NCBI RefSeq assembly: GCF_003350375.1
Contig: NZ_QQAR01000006.1
Location: 1 to 64,000 of the forward strand
Length of the DNA: 64,000 bases
From: Flavobacterium sp. AG291
Lineage (GTDB): Bacteria > Bacteroidota > Bacteroidia > Flavobacteriales > Flavobacteriaceae
Direction: 5' to 3'
The notes beneath the pieces are model-generated. The model saw nothing but the letters and a program-made list of their open reading frames with translations. It was not told where the DNA came from and made no database searches. Position numbers and translations under genes: made by a program. Position 1 is the stretch's first letter. Every line of letters starts with the position of its first letter. Of this stretch, positions 16,516 to 24,877 are shown piece after piece.

Positions 16516-17364
16516 ATGAAGCCTAATACACAACAACTTAACGATTTAACGATTCAGGTAAGAAGGGATATCCTTCGTATGGTGCATGCGGTAAACTCAG
16601 GTCACCCTGGAGGATCGCTTGGCTGTACAGAATTTTTAGTAGCCCTTTACCAGGTTATTATGGACCGTAAAGAAGGATTTGACATGGACGGTATCGGCGA
16701 AGATGTATTCTTCCTTTCAAACGGACACATCTCACCTGTATTCTACAGCGTTCTTGCACGCAGCGGATACTTCCCGGTATCTGAGCTTGCAACTTTCCGT
16801 CACATCAACTCAAGGCTTCAGGGCCACCCAACTACTCACGAAGGGCTTCCGGGTGTACGTATGGCTTCAGGATCTCTTGGACAGGGAATGAGCGTAGCCG
16901 TGGGTGCTGCTCAGGCTAAAAAACTTAACGGAGACAACCACCTTGTATACAGCCTTCACGGTGATGGTGAACTTCAGGAAGGTCAAAACTGGGAAGCTAT
17001 GATGTATGCTTCTGCTTATAAAGTAGACAACTATATCGCTACAATCGACCTTAACGGTAAACAAATTGATGGTTCTACAGACGAAGTACTTAACATGGGA
17101 AGCATCAGTGCAAAATTTGTTGCTTTTGGATGGGAAGTAGTAGAAATTCAACAAGGTAATAACATCGAGGCTATCCTTGCAGGTATGGCAGATGCTAAAT
17201 CAAGAACAGGCAAAGGAAGACCGGTATGTGTGCTTCTTCATACTGAAATGGGTAATGGTGTAGACTTTATGATGCATACGCACGCATGGCACGGTAAAGC
17301 GCCAAATGATGAGCAGCTTCAAAAAGCGTTTGACCAGAATGCAGTAACCCTTGGTGATTATTAA
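16516..17364 (+). CDS. transketolase, N-terminal subunit
   Basis: The thiamine-diphosphate-binding half of a split transketolase (pentose phosphate pathway). At 282 residues it covers only the first domain: 'GHPGGSLGCTEFLVALY', 'GHPTTHEGLPGVRMASGSLGQG' and the ThDP/Mg motif 'HGDGELQEGQNWEAMMYA' (GDG...N). The matching C-terminal half is the next gene. A -7 TATCTTTG lies at 16493-16500, 15 bp before the start. Split forms are normal in Bacteroidota, so this is not a broken gene. Confidence 0.95.
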   Translation: MKPNTQQLNDLTIQVRRDILRMVHAVNSGHPGGSLGCTEFLVALYQVIMDRKEGFDMDGIGEDVFFLSNGHISPVFYSVLARSGYFPVSELATFRHINSRLQGHPTTHEGLPGVRMASGSLGQGMSVAVGAAQAKKLNGDNHLVYSLHGDGELQEGQNWEAMMYASAYKVDNYIATIDLNGKQIDGSTDEVLNMGSISAKFVAFGWEVVEIQQGNNIEAILAGMADAKSRTGKGRPVCVLLHTEMGNGVDFMMHTHAWHGKAPNDEQLQKAFDQNAVTLGDY

Positions 17365-17489
17365 TAGATTTTAGATTTGAGATATTAGATTTGAGGCCAT
17401 AGATAATAGATTATAGACCTGAGAACTTTTCTCAATACTAAAATCCAGCTTCTCAATACTAAAATCTCACTACTCAATACTCGAAAAAG
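17365..17489. repeat. short repeats between the transketolase halves
   Basis: The 125-bp gap is made of TAGATTT/GAGATATTAGATTT units and three copies of CTCAATACT(AAAATC). Similar 'AGATAATAGAC' DNA lies at about 57945-57985. No promoter or terminator is seen, so both halves are probably on one transcript. Confidence 0.6.
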
Positions 17490-18449
17490 ATGAAAAAATA
17501 TACAAATACAGGAAGTAAAGATACCCGTTCTGGTTTTGGTGCGGGACTAACTGAACTTGGAAAAACAAATGAAAATGTAGTTGCCCTTTGTGCTGACCTT
17601 ATCGGGTCGCTTAAAATGGACGACTTTAAAGCAAACCACCCTGAGCGTTTCTTTCAGGTAGGTATCGCTGAAGCTAACATGATTGGTATGGCTGCAGGTC
17701 TTACCATTGGCGGAAAGATTCCTTTTACAGGTACTTTCGCTAACTTCTCTACAGGAAGGGTATATGACCAGATCCGTCAGTCGGTTGCTTACTCAGACAA
17801 AAACGTAAAAATTTGTGCTTCTCACGCTGGTCTTACACTAGGTGAAGATGGTGCAACTCACCAGATACTTGAAGACATAGGTTTGATGAAAATGCTTCCG
17901 GGCATGACAGTAATCAACACTTGTGATTACAACCAGACAAAAGCGGCGACCATCGCTATCGCTGAGCACCACGGACCTGTTTACCTGCGTTTCGGACGTC
18001 CATCAGTACCAAACTTCACTTCTGAAACAGGAGAGGATTTTGTTATCGGAAAAGCAATGATGCTTAACGAAGGTACTGATGTAACTATCGTAGCTACAGG
18101 ACACCTTGTATGGGAAGCTCTTGTTGCTGCTGAGGCTCTTGAGGCTAAAGGCATCTCTGCAGAGGTTATCAACATCCACACGATCAAACCACTTGATGAA
18201 GAGGCTATCCTTAAATCAGTAGGTAAAACAGGATGTATTGTAACTGCTGAAGAGCACAACATCCTTGGCGGACTTGGAGAAAGCGTTGCACGTGTGCTTT
18301 CGCTTAACAATCCTGCTCCACAGGAGTTCGTAGCGGTTAATGACAGCTTTGGAGAATCAGGAACACCTGCACAGCTTATGGAAAAATATAAGCTAAATAA
18401 TGGTGCTATCGTTGAAGCTGCTGAAAAAGCAATAAGCAGAAAGAAATAA
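17490..18449 (+). CDS. transketolase, C-terminal subunit
   Basis: The second half of the split transketolase, 319 residues, with the pyrimidine-binding domain ('[13 protein letters not shown]', '[19 protein letters not shown]', where the Glu activates ThDP) and the C-terminal transketolase domain ('[19 protein letters not shown]', '[13 protein letters not shown]', '[12 protein letters not shown]'). It must pair with the 16516-17364 product to form the active site at their interface. It is followed by a strong terminator. Confidence 0.95.
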   Translation: MKKYTNTGSKDTRSGFGAGLTELGKTNENVVALCADLIGSLKMDDFKANHPERFFQVGIAEANMIGMAAGLTIGGKIPFTGTFANFSTGRVYDQIRQSVAYSDKNVKICASHAGLTLGEDGATHQILEDIGLMKMLPGMTVINTCDYNQTKAATIAIAEHHGPVYLRFGRPSVPNFTSETGEDFVIGKAMMLNEGTDVTIVATGHLVWEALVAAEALEAKGISAEVINIHTIKPLDEEAILKSVGKTGCIVTAEEHNILGGLGESVARVLSLNNPAPQEFVAVNDSFGESGTPAQLMEKYKLNNGAIVEAAEKAISRKK

Positions 18450-18469
18450 TTTTCTTTTACTAATATAAA

Positions 18470-18499
18470 GAATCCCGTTCGAAAGAGCGGGATTTTTTT
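18470..18499 (+). terminator. terminator after transketolase
   Basis: ATCCCG.TTC / GAGCGGGAT stem with a GAAA-type loop and seven T. Confidence 0.9.
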
Positions 18500-18619
18500 G
18501 TTACCTGGCTTTCGCCCACAACCACAAACTTAATCTGCATAACATTACCTTAATGATTACGTAATTTTAAAAGCTGCGGCCGGTGTTATATTTGTGCCCC
18601 AATTTTTAAAATTATACTA

Positions 18620-18856
18620 ATGAACGAGAAATTAATCGAGGTTTTTACAATTTTTATAACATCTGAAGATAAAGTAAAAGCCGAAGAAAACTTTAACCTT
18701 CTCATAAGTTACTTCACAGCAATAAACAAAGACACTACTCATTTTGCCAGATTAAAATATACTTTTTTCAATTACGACCCCTTTGAGATTATAGGAATTA
18801 AATCTGCCCTGAGGCTCGAATTTGAAAACCTAAGCGGAATAAAGCTACCACTGTAG
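18620..18856 (+). CDS. hypothetical protein, 78 aa
   Basis: Unrecognised. No signal peptide, membrane segment or Cys. The sequence is helical and acidic/basic mixed (MNEKLIEVFTIFITSEDKVK... LRLEFENLSGIKLPL). A TATATTTG -7 element at 18587-18594 sits about 25 bp before the ATG, which supports expression. Alone in its unit. Confidence 0.55.
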   Translation: MNEKLIEVFTIFITSEDKVKAEENFNLLISYFTAINKDTTHFARLKYTFFNYDPFEIIGIKSALRLEFENLSGIKLPL

Positions 18857-19077
18857 GTATTTTAAGAAAAAACACGCATGAAAATTCAATATTTAAACTA
18901 AAAACAAATATTAACTTTAAGTAAAGCCTAATATCACTGTGTTATCAAAATTTTACCACTACGCATTTCACCTGATTATTCATGCATTTCGTCGTTTTAA
19001 GCTTTTTTCTGACTAATATTTTTCCTTTATTTGAGTAACCAAAAACAGAAGATTAATTTAGCTAAATCCCCCTTACT

Positions 19078-19152
19078 ATGAAAACACTACTAAAACACTA
19101 CTACACAGCACTTGTTCTTGTTCTTTTCCTGTCTGATTTTTGCCAGGCATAA
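19078..19152 (+). CDS. 24-aa signal-peptide-only frame, possible gene remnant
   Basis: The frame reads MKTLLKHYYTALVLVLFLSD then FCQA and stops. It is a complete signal peptide: basic start, hydrophobic core, and an A-x-A-like end exactly where cleavage would occur. The next codons stay open only to a TGA about 50 bp on. It may be the 5' end of a lost secreted protein or a short secreted leader. The rest of the 18857-19274 gap shows nothing but the terminator at 19216-19254. Confidence 0.35.
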   Translation: MKTLLKHYYTALVLVLFLSDFCQA

Positions 19153-19215
19153 ATAAACGACAATATTAGGATTTGGATAATCCGACTAAAATCCAAACAC
19201 TGAAACATATAAAAT

Positions 19216-19254
19216 AAAAAATCCCATCAGCCTCAACGACTGATGGGATTTTTC
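19216..19254. terminator. bidirectional terminator
   Basis: AAAAATCCCATCAG and CTGATGGGATTTTT pair around a 9-nt loop, with A/T tracts on both outer sides. Confidence 0.9.
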
Positions 19255-19274
19255 ATTTATAGCTTTTCACTACC

Positions 19275-20267
19275 CTAATTGGCAACTCCGCCTCTACAGG
19301 TATCATCCATATATTTAGGAACCGGTATCTCCCTGGTGCTGTTAGGACATCTGAATTCTTCTTTAACGGTACCGTTTTCATCCAGCATTTCGTCATAAGT
19401 ATAATATTGGTTTGTGCTTGGTAAACCATTTATTACTTTTCTTATCTCATCTTTAGTAAGAAATCCATCACCATCATCATCAACATCGGCATAGTTAGGA
19501 ACACCATCACCATCGGTATCACTAAATACAACCGGTATTTTTTTCCATTCACCGGTTTCATCATCCTTACCCCATTCAAACTCATCCTTATTCAATATCC
19601 CGTCTCCATCAATATCGGTATAAGTAACATCAAAAAGCTGGAACGAAAATACCAGGCAAGAATAAGCAGGTATACTGGCTCTTGAACCATTAAAATAAGC
19701 TAAGCCTGAAGGTAAAAATACCGCTCCCGCTCCATAATCTGTAAAAGACGCCGGCTCACCACCGTTACCTTCTATATATGTTCCTGAATTGAAGAACGGA
19801 AAAATATCCTGCCAGCCTGAAATCGTTTCACTTAACGAGAAATTTGTTCCTCCAACTACCGGAGCAATATCAAATTGGGTTCCATCAAGCAATGTACCTC
19901 TATAGTTAACATTAACATCATCAACACCTGATGGAGCATCTCCAACGCCCTGACGGAAAGTAAGATAATAAATAGTATAATCTATACTGTTTCTTGTAAC
20001 AACAGTGCTCTTTAAAGGATATGTAGTATTATCCCATATTGAAGGCTCGGTAACTCCGTCAGTAATTTCAGGAAAAGTTGCCTGATAATTAGTTTCGTCA
20101 AGAACGATATAATGTGTCTTCAGGAACTTAACTATACTATCGGTATCAGCAGCATTCTGAACTCCATAATCTCTTGGAGGAGTCGCAGTAACATCGTCGT
20201 CATTTCCACATGAAGCAAAAATGGCAATAAACGCTATAAGGCTGAAGGCCTTTAAAAATCTCTTCAT
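19275..20267 (-). CDS. FKBP-type prolyl isomerase lipoprotein with Ca-binding repeats
   Basis: Start placed at 20267 (MKRFLKAFSLIAFIAIFASC), giving about 330 residues and a clear lipobox with the lipid Cys near residue 20. Residues about 80-215 match an FKBP domain: 'VNVNYRGTLLDGTQFD', 'GWQDIFPFF', 'FLPSGLAYFNGS', 'IPAYSCLVFSFQLFDV'. The tail has acidic Ca-binding loops of EF-hand/thrombospondin-3 type: DIDGDGILNKDE, DTDGDGVPNYAD, DDDGDGFLTKDE. An outer-surface or periplasmic folding factor stabilised by calcium is likely. The combination of FKBP and Dx(D/N)xDG loops is less usual than FKBP alone. Confidence 0.88.
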   Translation of the reverse strand: MKRFLKAFSLIAFIAIFASCGNDDDVTATPPRDYGVQNAADTDSIVKFLKTHYIVLDETNYQATFPEITDGVTEPSIWDNTTYPLKSTVVTRNSIDYTIYYLTFRQGVGDAPSGVDDVNVNYRGTLLDGTQFDIAPVVGGTNFSLSETISGWQDIFPFFNSGTYIEGNGGEPASFTDYGAGAVFLPSGLAYFNGSRASIPAYSCLVFSFQLFDVTYTDIDGDGILNKDEFEWGKDDETGEWKKIPVVFSDTDGDGVPNYADVDDDGDGFLTKDEIRKVINGLPSTNQYYTYDEMLDENGTVKEEFRCPNSTREIPVPKYMDDTCRGGVAN

Positions 20268-20305
20268 CGTAATTTTTTTTAATGGGCGCAAGATACAATT
20301 TTCAT

Positions 20306-20334
20306 TTGGAACCCGTTTAGAATTCTTATTTTTG
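20306..20334 (+). promoter_or_regulatory. promoter of S4-domain gene
   Basis: TTG 20306-20308, 18-bp spacer, TATTTTTG 20327-20334; divergent from the FKBP gene. Confidence 0.65.
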
Positions 20335-20367
20335 TAATGCTAATAACAGCGATTTTTACGAATTAGT

Positions 20368-20760
20368 ATGAGGATTGACAAATATTTATGGTGTGTTCGC
20401 TACTATAAAACACGTAGCATTGCAACACAAGCCATACAAAAAGGACATGTAACTGTAAATGGCCAGCAGGCAAAGGCATCACGCGATGTTTTCCCTGGAG
20501 ATAAAGTCACTGTACGTCGTGACCAGATAAACTATATACTCCAGGTGTTAGACATTCCTGCAAATCGTGTGGGTCCCAAACTGGTAGACATTTACCGCAA
20601 GGACGAAACCCCGGCAGAGGCATTTGAGCATCTGGAACTACTTAAACTTTCCAAAGCGCATTACCGCGCTACAGGAACCGGAAGGCCTACTAAAAAAGAC
20701 CGCCGTGATCTTGACGAATACGGTATGGATTTTAACGACGACGAATTTGACAACGAATAA
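20368..20760 (+). CDS. hslR: S4-domain RNA-binding protein (Hsp15-like)
   Basis: A 130-residue cytoplasmic protein. The N-terminal S4 fold is plain: MRIDKYLWCVRYYKTRSIAT, then 'AIQKGHVTVNGQQAKASRDVFPGDKVTV'. E. coli Hsp15 binds stalled 50S subunits carrying a nascent chain; this role is by family. The tail is acidic (DLDEYGMDFNDDEFDNE). It leads a likely two-gene unit with the phosphoribosyltransferase 55 bp downstream. Confidence 0.88.
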   Translation: MRIDKYLWCVRYYKTRSIATQAIQKGHVTVNGQQAKASRDVFPGDKVTVRRDQINYILQVLDIPANRVGPKLVDIYRKDETPAEAFEHLELLKLSKAHYRATGTGRPTKKDRRDLDEYGMDFNDDEFDNE

Positions 20761-20815
20761 AATCCGTAAAGGAAGCCAACAGTTTTTTTATCTTTGATAC
20801 AAATTATTCCCTATA

Positions 20816-21313
20816 ATGAAAAACATCATCCTTACACAACAGGAAATAGACCATAAAACAAGACGTATTGCTTACCAGATATACGAAACCTTCCCCGATG
20901 ACACCGAAGTTGTTATTGCAGGAATTTCAGCCAATGGTTATTTGTTTGCACAAAAGCTTGCCGCTGAAGTAGAAAAGATATCGGAGATAAAAGCTACACT
21001 TTGTGAGGTAAAAATAAACAAGCAGCAACCGCTTGACCCGATTGAGACCTCGCTTAAACCTGAAGAATATGCAAATAAAAGCCTGATACTTGTTGATGAT
21101 GTACTAAACAGCGGTACTACCCTGATATATGGTGTGAGACATTTTCTTAATGTTCCGCTTAAGAAATTCAAGACAGCAGTACTTGTAGACCGTAATCACA
21201 AACAATACCCGGTTAAAGCTGACTTTAAAGGATTATCACTTTCTACATCATTACGCGAAAACGTTCAGGTAGTTTTAGGCACCAACGAACAATACGCTTA
21301 TCTGGAAGACTAA
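20816..21313 (+). CDS. phosphoribosyltransferase family protein
   Basis: A 165-residue type I PRTase. The PRPP-binding loop is canonical: 'LILVDDVLNSGTTL' (about 92-105), with two acidic residues then SGTT. The flexible-loop and hood parts are short. PyrR-like proteins (uracil PRTase/pyr attenuator) have this size and layout, but the purine enzyme HPRT cannot be excluded, so no symbol is given. Its 3' end overlaps the convergent aroK gene by 4 bp. Confidence 0.85.
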   Translation: MKNIILTQQEIDHKTRRIAYQIYETFPDDTEVVIAGISANGYLFAQKLAAEVEKISEIKATLCEVKINKQQPLDPIETSLKPEEYANKSLILVDDVLNSGTTLIYGVRHFLNVPLKKFKTAVLVDRNHKQYPVKADFKGLSLSTSLRENVQVVLGTNEQYAYLED

Positions 21314-21825
21314 ATAAGCTTCATAATCTCGTTTACAACCTCATCCGGCGATTTACCGTCGGTAGCCACCACATGCTTTGCCTGATGGTAATAATAACTG
21401 CGCTCAAAAAGGTGCTGCCCTATGAACTCGTCGAGTTCTTCCTCTTTAAGGGCATCTAACAGCGGACGCTGACCTTTTTGGGCTTTAAGGCGGTTTACAA
21501 TCTCTCCAATTCCCGTTTTAAGATATACCGACACAACATCGTCACGCTGCATTACCAAATGATTATTGGCATATACAGGTGTTCCGCCCCCTAAACTTAA
21601 AACGAAGCTCTCAGATTCATTTACTATAGTAGTTAGGGTTTGGTGTTCCAGTTTACGGAATTTGATCTCTCCGTCCTCTTCAAATAACTTCGAAATGGTC
21701 TTTCCGGTATTTTTTTCTATTACCTCATCAAGGTCGATATAGTTTAAATTGGCTTTTTTTGACAAAAGTTTTGCTGTTGTCGTTTTGCCGGAAGCCATAT
21801 ATCCACACAAAATCACTTTTTTCAT
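21310..21825 (-). CDS. aroK: shikimate kinase
   Basis: Phosphorylates shikimate at the 3-OH in the aromatic amino-acid pathway. The 171-residue protein has the P-loop GYMASGKTT (about 8-16), the shikimate-binding 'DLDEVIE' (DxD type) and 'FRKLEHQTL', the 'LSLGGGTPVY' motif (GGG) and a LID segment around 'KGQRPLL'. All are where expected. It converges on and overlaps the PRTase gene by 4 bp. Confidence 0.95.
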   Translation of the reverse strand: MKKVILCGYMASGKTTTAKLLSKKANLNYIDLDEVIEKNTGKTISKLFEEDGEIKFRKLEHQTLTTIVNESESFVLSLGGGTPVYANNHLVMQRDDVVSVYLKTGIGEIVNRLKAQKGQRPLLDALKEEELDEFIGQHLFERSYYYHQAKHVVATDGKSPDEVVNEIMKLI

Positions 21826-21995
21826 ACTGCAATTTTAATTACTTTTTTTGTGAGAAGCCCTTATTTCATTCAAAATAATGCTCAATTATAAGTTACGGTT
21901 AAAATGAAGTAAAATTTTCTTTCGCAATAAGCCCCTATAAATAAAGGCGTTAAAAAAAATAATGAAAAAAATCGCAAATTTCTCGCAGAAACGCT

Positions 21996-22026
21996 TTGAA
22001 TAATGAAATAATGATGCGTATATTTG
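21996..22026 (+). promoter_or_regulatory. promoter of the tRNA-Lys/Lys/Leu operon
   Basis: TTG 21996-21998, 20-bp spacer, TATATTTG 22019-22026; the first tRNA starts 27 bp further on. A textbook stable-RNA promoter for this group. Confidence 0.8.
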
Positions 22027-22053
22027 CACCCGCATTCAGGGAATGAAATAACA

Positions 22054-22126
22054 GACTCGGTAGCTCAGCTGGTAGAGCACATCACTTTTAATGATGGGGT
22101 CCTGGGTTCGAATCCCAGCCGGGTCA
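22054..22126 (+). tRNA. tRNA-Lys (anticodon TTT)
   Basis: 73 nt; acceptor GACTCGG/CCGGGTC, D-arm AGCTCAGCTGGTAGAGC, anticodon loop with TTT, T-arm GGGTTCGAATCCC. CCA is not encoded. First of a three-tRNA operon. Confidence 0.97.
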
Positions 22127-22161
22127 CAAATAAGACCTGATTTTATTTTCTGAAATGCAAT

Positions 22162-22234
22162 GACTCGGTAGCTCAGCTGGTAGAGCACATCACTTTTAAT
22201 GATGGGGTCCTGGGTTCGAATCCCAGCCGGGTCA
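22162..22234 (+). tRNA. tRNA-Lys (anticodon TTT), second copy
   Basis: Identical over all 73 nt to the copy at 22054, 35 bp downstream of it. A gene duplication for dosage is the simplest reading. Confidence 0.97.
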
Positions 22235-22280
22235 CAAAAAGTTAAGCTTACGCTTAACTTTTTTTGTTTATACTACCTTT

Positions 22281-22363
22281 GGCCACGTGGAGGAATTGGT
22301 AGACTCGCCATCTTGAGGGGGTGGTGCTCACAAGGCGTATGGGTTCGAGTCCCATCGTGGTCA
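22281..22363 (+). tRNA. tRNA-Leu (anticodon GAG)
   Basis: 83 nt with a long variable arm (class II). Acceptor GGCCACG/CGTGGTC has one G-T pair; anticodon stem CCATC/GGTGG with loop TTGAGGG gives GAG, which reads CUC and CUU. CCA is not encoded. Confidence 0.95.
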
Positions 22364-22368
22364 CGAAT

Positions 22369-22430
22369 AAATAAAAACCGCTATAAAAATACTGAGCTTG
22401 CTCAAAGCATTTTTATAGCGGTTTTTATTT
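22369..22430 (+). terminator. long hairpin terminator of the tRNA operon
   Basis: A 22-bp A/T-rich stem (AAATAAAAACCGCTATAAAA and its complement) encloses GAGC/GCTC; the T-rich right arm ends the transcript. Confidence 0.85.
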
Positions 22431-22434
22431 TCAA

Positions 22435-22568
22435 AGCGGAGCTTTGTGGGAAGCCGCGTAGCGGAAACCCATTTGTGATATGGTGAATATCTCTTAATCC
22501 CAAACCTCATCAAGTATCTCATGTTAAGCGGAGCTTTGTGGGAAGCCGCAAAGCGGAATCCCATTCGT
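22435..22568. repeat. two direct copies of a 42-bp structured repeat
   Basis: Copies at 22435-22476 and 22527-22568 share 38 of 42 bases. Each begins AGCGGAGCTTTGTGGGAAGC and contains small hairpins (AAGC-GGA-GCTT and CCGC-nnn-GCGG). They lie between the tRNA terminator and the VOC gene, starts 92 bp apart. Confidence 0.75.
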
Positions 22569-22592
22569 TATTGGGAGTATAACCTTAAACTA

Positions 22593-23018
22593 TTATTTCC
22601 CCGGTATAAAATCAACCATCCACTCAATACCGTATTTATCCCTGAACATCCCAAAGTAAGAACCCCACGGACTGTCTCCAATAGGAAATTCTACACTACC
22701 CCCGGCTGAAAGGCCATTGAATAATTTATCGGCCTCTTCTTTACTCGCTGCGCTAATCGCAATTTTACTCCTGTTCTCATTTTCATTTACTTTCCCCAAA
22801 GATGCAGGGACATCATTTCCCAACAGCAGGTTGCCACCAATAGGCAGGGCGATATGCATAATTTTGTTTTCGTCTTCCGTTGGCACCGGAAATTCAGGAC
22901 CGGCCAAATCTTTCAGGCGAATAACATTTGTAAACGCTCCGCCAAATACTGATTTGTAAAATGTAAACGCTTCTTCGGCATTACCGTTGAAGTTAATATG
23001 AGGATTGATTATTGCCAT
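22593..23018 (-). CDS. VOC family protein (PhnB/glyoxalase-like)
   Basis: Start at 23018 (MAIINPHINFNGNAEEAFTF) gives 141 residues; a longer frame adds eight residues unlike the family. It has the PhnB-type pattern of the vicinal-oxygen-chelate fold: 'HINFNGNAEEAFTFYKSVFGG' at the start, 'MHIALPIGGNLLLGND' in the middle and 'SPWGSYFGMFRDKYGIEWMVDF' at the end. Such proteins bind small ligands or detoxify; the substrate is unknown. It marks the left edge of the redox/stress block. Confidence 0.9.
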   Translation of the reverse strand: MAIINPHINFNGNAEEAFTFYKSVFGGAFTNVIRLKDLAGPEFPVPTEDENKIMHIALPIGGNLLLGNDVPASLGKVNENENRSKIAISAASKEEADKLFNGLSAGGSVEFPIGDSPWGSYFGMFRDKYGIEWMVDFIPGK

Positions 23019-23251
23019 TACTTTTGTTTTTAAGTTTCTCAAATGTAGCCATTAACCACTAAATAACTAAGGTACAAAAGAGCCAAAAAAGAGGGGCATT
23101 TACGTCATCGAACTGTATTGCGAAATACGATGAAAGGTTTGTAAATTAAATTTTTGTCCTATTCTCCCCTCCCGCTTGTCTTTAATGCACATTTATGTAA
23201 TAATTCATATAACATATCTTTGAGTCATTACAAAAACAACAAACGAACATT

Positions 23252-23824
23252 ATGAGACAAATAATTTCATTTATGCACATATCCCTTGACGGCTTTGTTG
23301 CCGGACCAAATGGCGAGATGGACTGGATAAAAGTTGACGACGAAATCTTTAATCATGTAGAGAAAAGAATATGTCAGGGAGACACCGCGTTATACGGACG
23401 TACAACTTACCAGATGATGGAAGCCTACTGGCCTACCGCAGCAGACAAACCAAATGCTTCACAACATGACATTGAACATTCGGCGTGGTATAAAAACGCA
23501 CACAAGATAGTATTGTCAAATACGCTTAACGAAAAGGATTTTACCAATACAACCATCATAAACGATAATCTTGTTAATAGTATAAATGAAATTAAACAGC
23601 TGTCCGGCTCTGAAATACTGCTTTTTGGGAGTCCGGCAGCAACCCACTCATTACTTAATCTAAACCTGATTGACGGTTTTTGGCTTTTTGTAAATCCTAT
23701 CGTTTTAGGAAAAGGCATTCCATTATTTACAGAAGGACAAAACAAGATGCCTTTAAAACTATTATCTAGCCAACAGTTTTCTTCGGGAGTAACAGAACTG
23801 AATTATATAACCGACAAAAAATAA
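23252..23824 (+). CDS. dihydrofolate reductase family protein (RibD C-terminal fold)
   Basis: 190 residues, full-length for the YyaP/RibD_C group. Motifs: 'FMHISLDGFVAGPNGEMDW' at the start, 'ALYGRTTYQMMEAYWP' (NADPH-binding region) and 'ILLFGSPAATHSLL' plus 'WLFVNPIVLGKGIPLF' near the end. These proteins are NADPH-dependent reductases of uncertain substrate, not the housekeeping DHFR. Has its own -7 element (TATCTTTG, 23215-23222) and a terminator. Confidence 0.92.
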   Translation: MRQIISFMHISLDGFVAGPNGEMDWIKVDDEIFNHVEKRICQGDTALYGRTTYQMMEAYWPTAADKPNASQHDIEHSAWYKNAHKIVLSNTLNEKDFTNTTIINDNLVNSINEIKQLSGSEILLFGSPAATHSLLNLNLIDGFWLFVNPIVLGKGIPLFTEGQNKMPLKLLSSQQFSSGVTELNYITDKK

Positions 23825-23855
23825 TATCACTAGCTCAACAGCTTATCATAGTCAT

Positions 23856-23889
23856 AAAAAAACCGCTACACAACAGTAGCGGTTTTTTT
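23856..23889. terminator. bidirectional terminator
   Basis: AAAAAAACCGCTAC / GTAGCGGTTTTTTT around ACAACA, between the DHFR-like gene and the convergent AraC gene. Confidence 0.9.
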
Positions 23890-23890
23890 A

Positions 23891-24811
23891 TTAATTAAAA
23901 CTCCTCCTGAACTCTACAGGAGAAAGACTGGTTTTAGTTTTAAACAACTTACTGAACGATTGCGGATGCTCAAAACCGAGGCTATAAGCAATTTCACTAA
24001 CAGAAAGACTTGTTACTGACAGTTGCTCTTTCGCCTTTTCTATAAGCTTATTATGGATATGTTGCTGGGCATTTTGTCCGGTAAGAGAACGCAGCATATC
24101 ACTAAGATAGCTTGGAGATATATGTAACCTGCCTGCAAGACACTGTACTGTGGGTATCCCCTTATTAGCAGACTGTTCTTCACCAAAGTATTCATCCAGT
24201 ATCTCTTCAAGGTTTTGAAGCAAATCGTTGCTTACCGCTTTGCGGGTAATAAACTGACGTCGGTAAAAACGGTTGGCATAATTAAGCAAGAGTTCAATTT
24301 GTGAGATAATAACATCCTGACTAAAATCGTCGAGACGGCTATTTAACTCCTCTTCTATAATCTCAAAAATAGAAATTATAACTGCCTTTTCTTTGTCTGA
24401 CAAGTGCAATGCCTCATTAGCCGAATAGGAGAAAAAACCATATTGCTTAATCTTTTTTGCTAAAGGGTAAGTGAGTAAAAAATCGGGATGTATAAGCAAA
24501 GTATACTGCGAACATACGCCACCATGATCTTCGTCTTTCCCAATTATCTGACCGGGTGCTGCAAAAAGGAGTCCACCCTCATCAAAGTCGTAGTAATGCT
24601 GTCCGTATTTTATGCGACCGCTCAGGCGGGGCTTATAGGATATCTTATAAAAGTTAAGCACATGCGACTGCGGAACATAACGCTCCACCACCTGAGTACT
24701 TTCTGCGCCAAGTATAGTTATAAGCGGATGATTAGGCTCCGGCAGGCCAAAAGTCCTCGCTGCTTCGGTTAGCGAAGTAAAATTATACGGCAGGTTCTCT
24801 TCTTTTTTCAT
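23891..24811 (-). CDS. AraC family transcriptional regulator (module 1)
   Basis: 306 residues with a C-terminal AraC/XylS double helix-turn-helix (about 205-306): 'VQCLAGRLHISPSYLSDMLRSL' and 'LSVSEIAYSLGFEHPQSFSKLF', then 'TSLSPVEFRRS'. The N-terminal part is a cupin-like sensing domain ('HYYDFDEGGLLFAAPGQ'). It lies 66 bp downstream of an SDR gene on the same strand, and that gene has a putative direct-repeat operator. It is a clear paralogue of the regulator at 32761-33657: both start with 'LPEPnHPLi/v' and end with near-identical HTH regions. Inducer unknown. Confidence 0.93.
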   Translation of the reverse strand: MKKEENLPYNFTSLTEAARTFGLPEPNHPLITILGAESTQVVERYVPQSHVLNFYKISYKPRLSGRIKYGQHYYDFDEGGLLFAAPGQIIGKDEDHGGVCSQYTLLIHPDFLLTYPLAKKIKQYGFFSYSANEALHLSDKEKAVIISIFEIIEEELNSRLDDFSQDVIISQIELLLNYANRFYRRQFITRKAVSNDLLQNLEEILDEYFGEEQSANKGIPTVQCLAGRLHISPSYLSDMLRSLTGQNAQQHIHNKLIEKAKEQLSVTSLSVSEIAYSLGFEHPQSFSKLFKTKTSLSPVEFRRSFN

Positions 24812-24877
24812 TTCCTCAAAATTTATATAAAGATAACCGATAATCAGCAGACTACCGGTTATCCCTCATTGTTTTAA

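Noticed and set aside
16516..18449. Transketolase broken by a nonsense mutation
   Set aside because: Both halves are complete with proper starts; two-gene transketolase is the normal form in this group.
22281..22363. tRNA-Leu mistaken for a defective tRNA because of a G-T acceptor pair
   Set aside because: All other stems and the long variable arm are intact; one G-T pair is tolerated.
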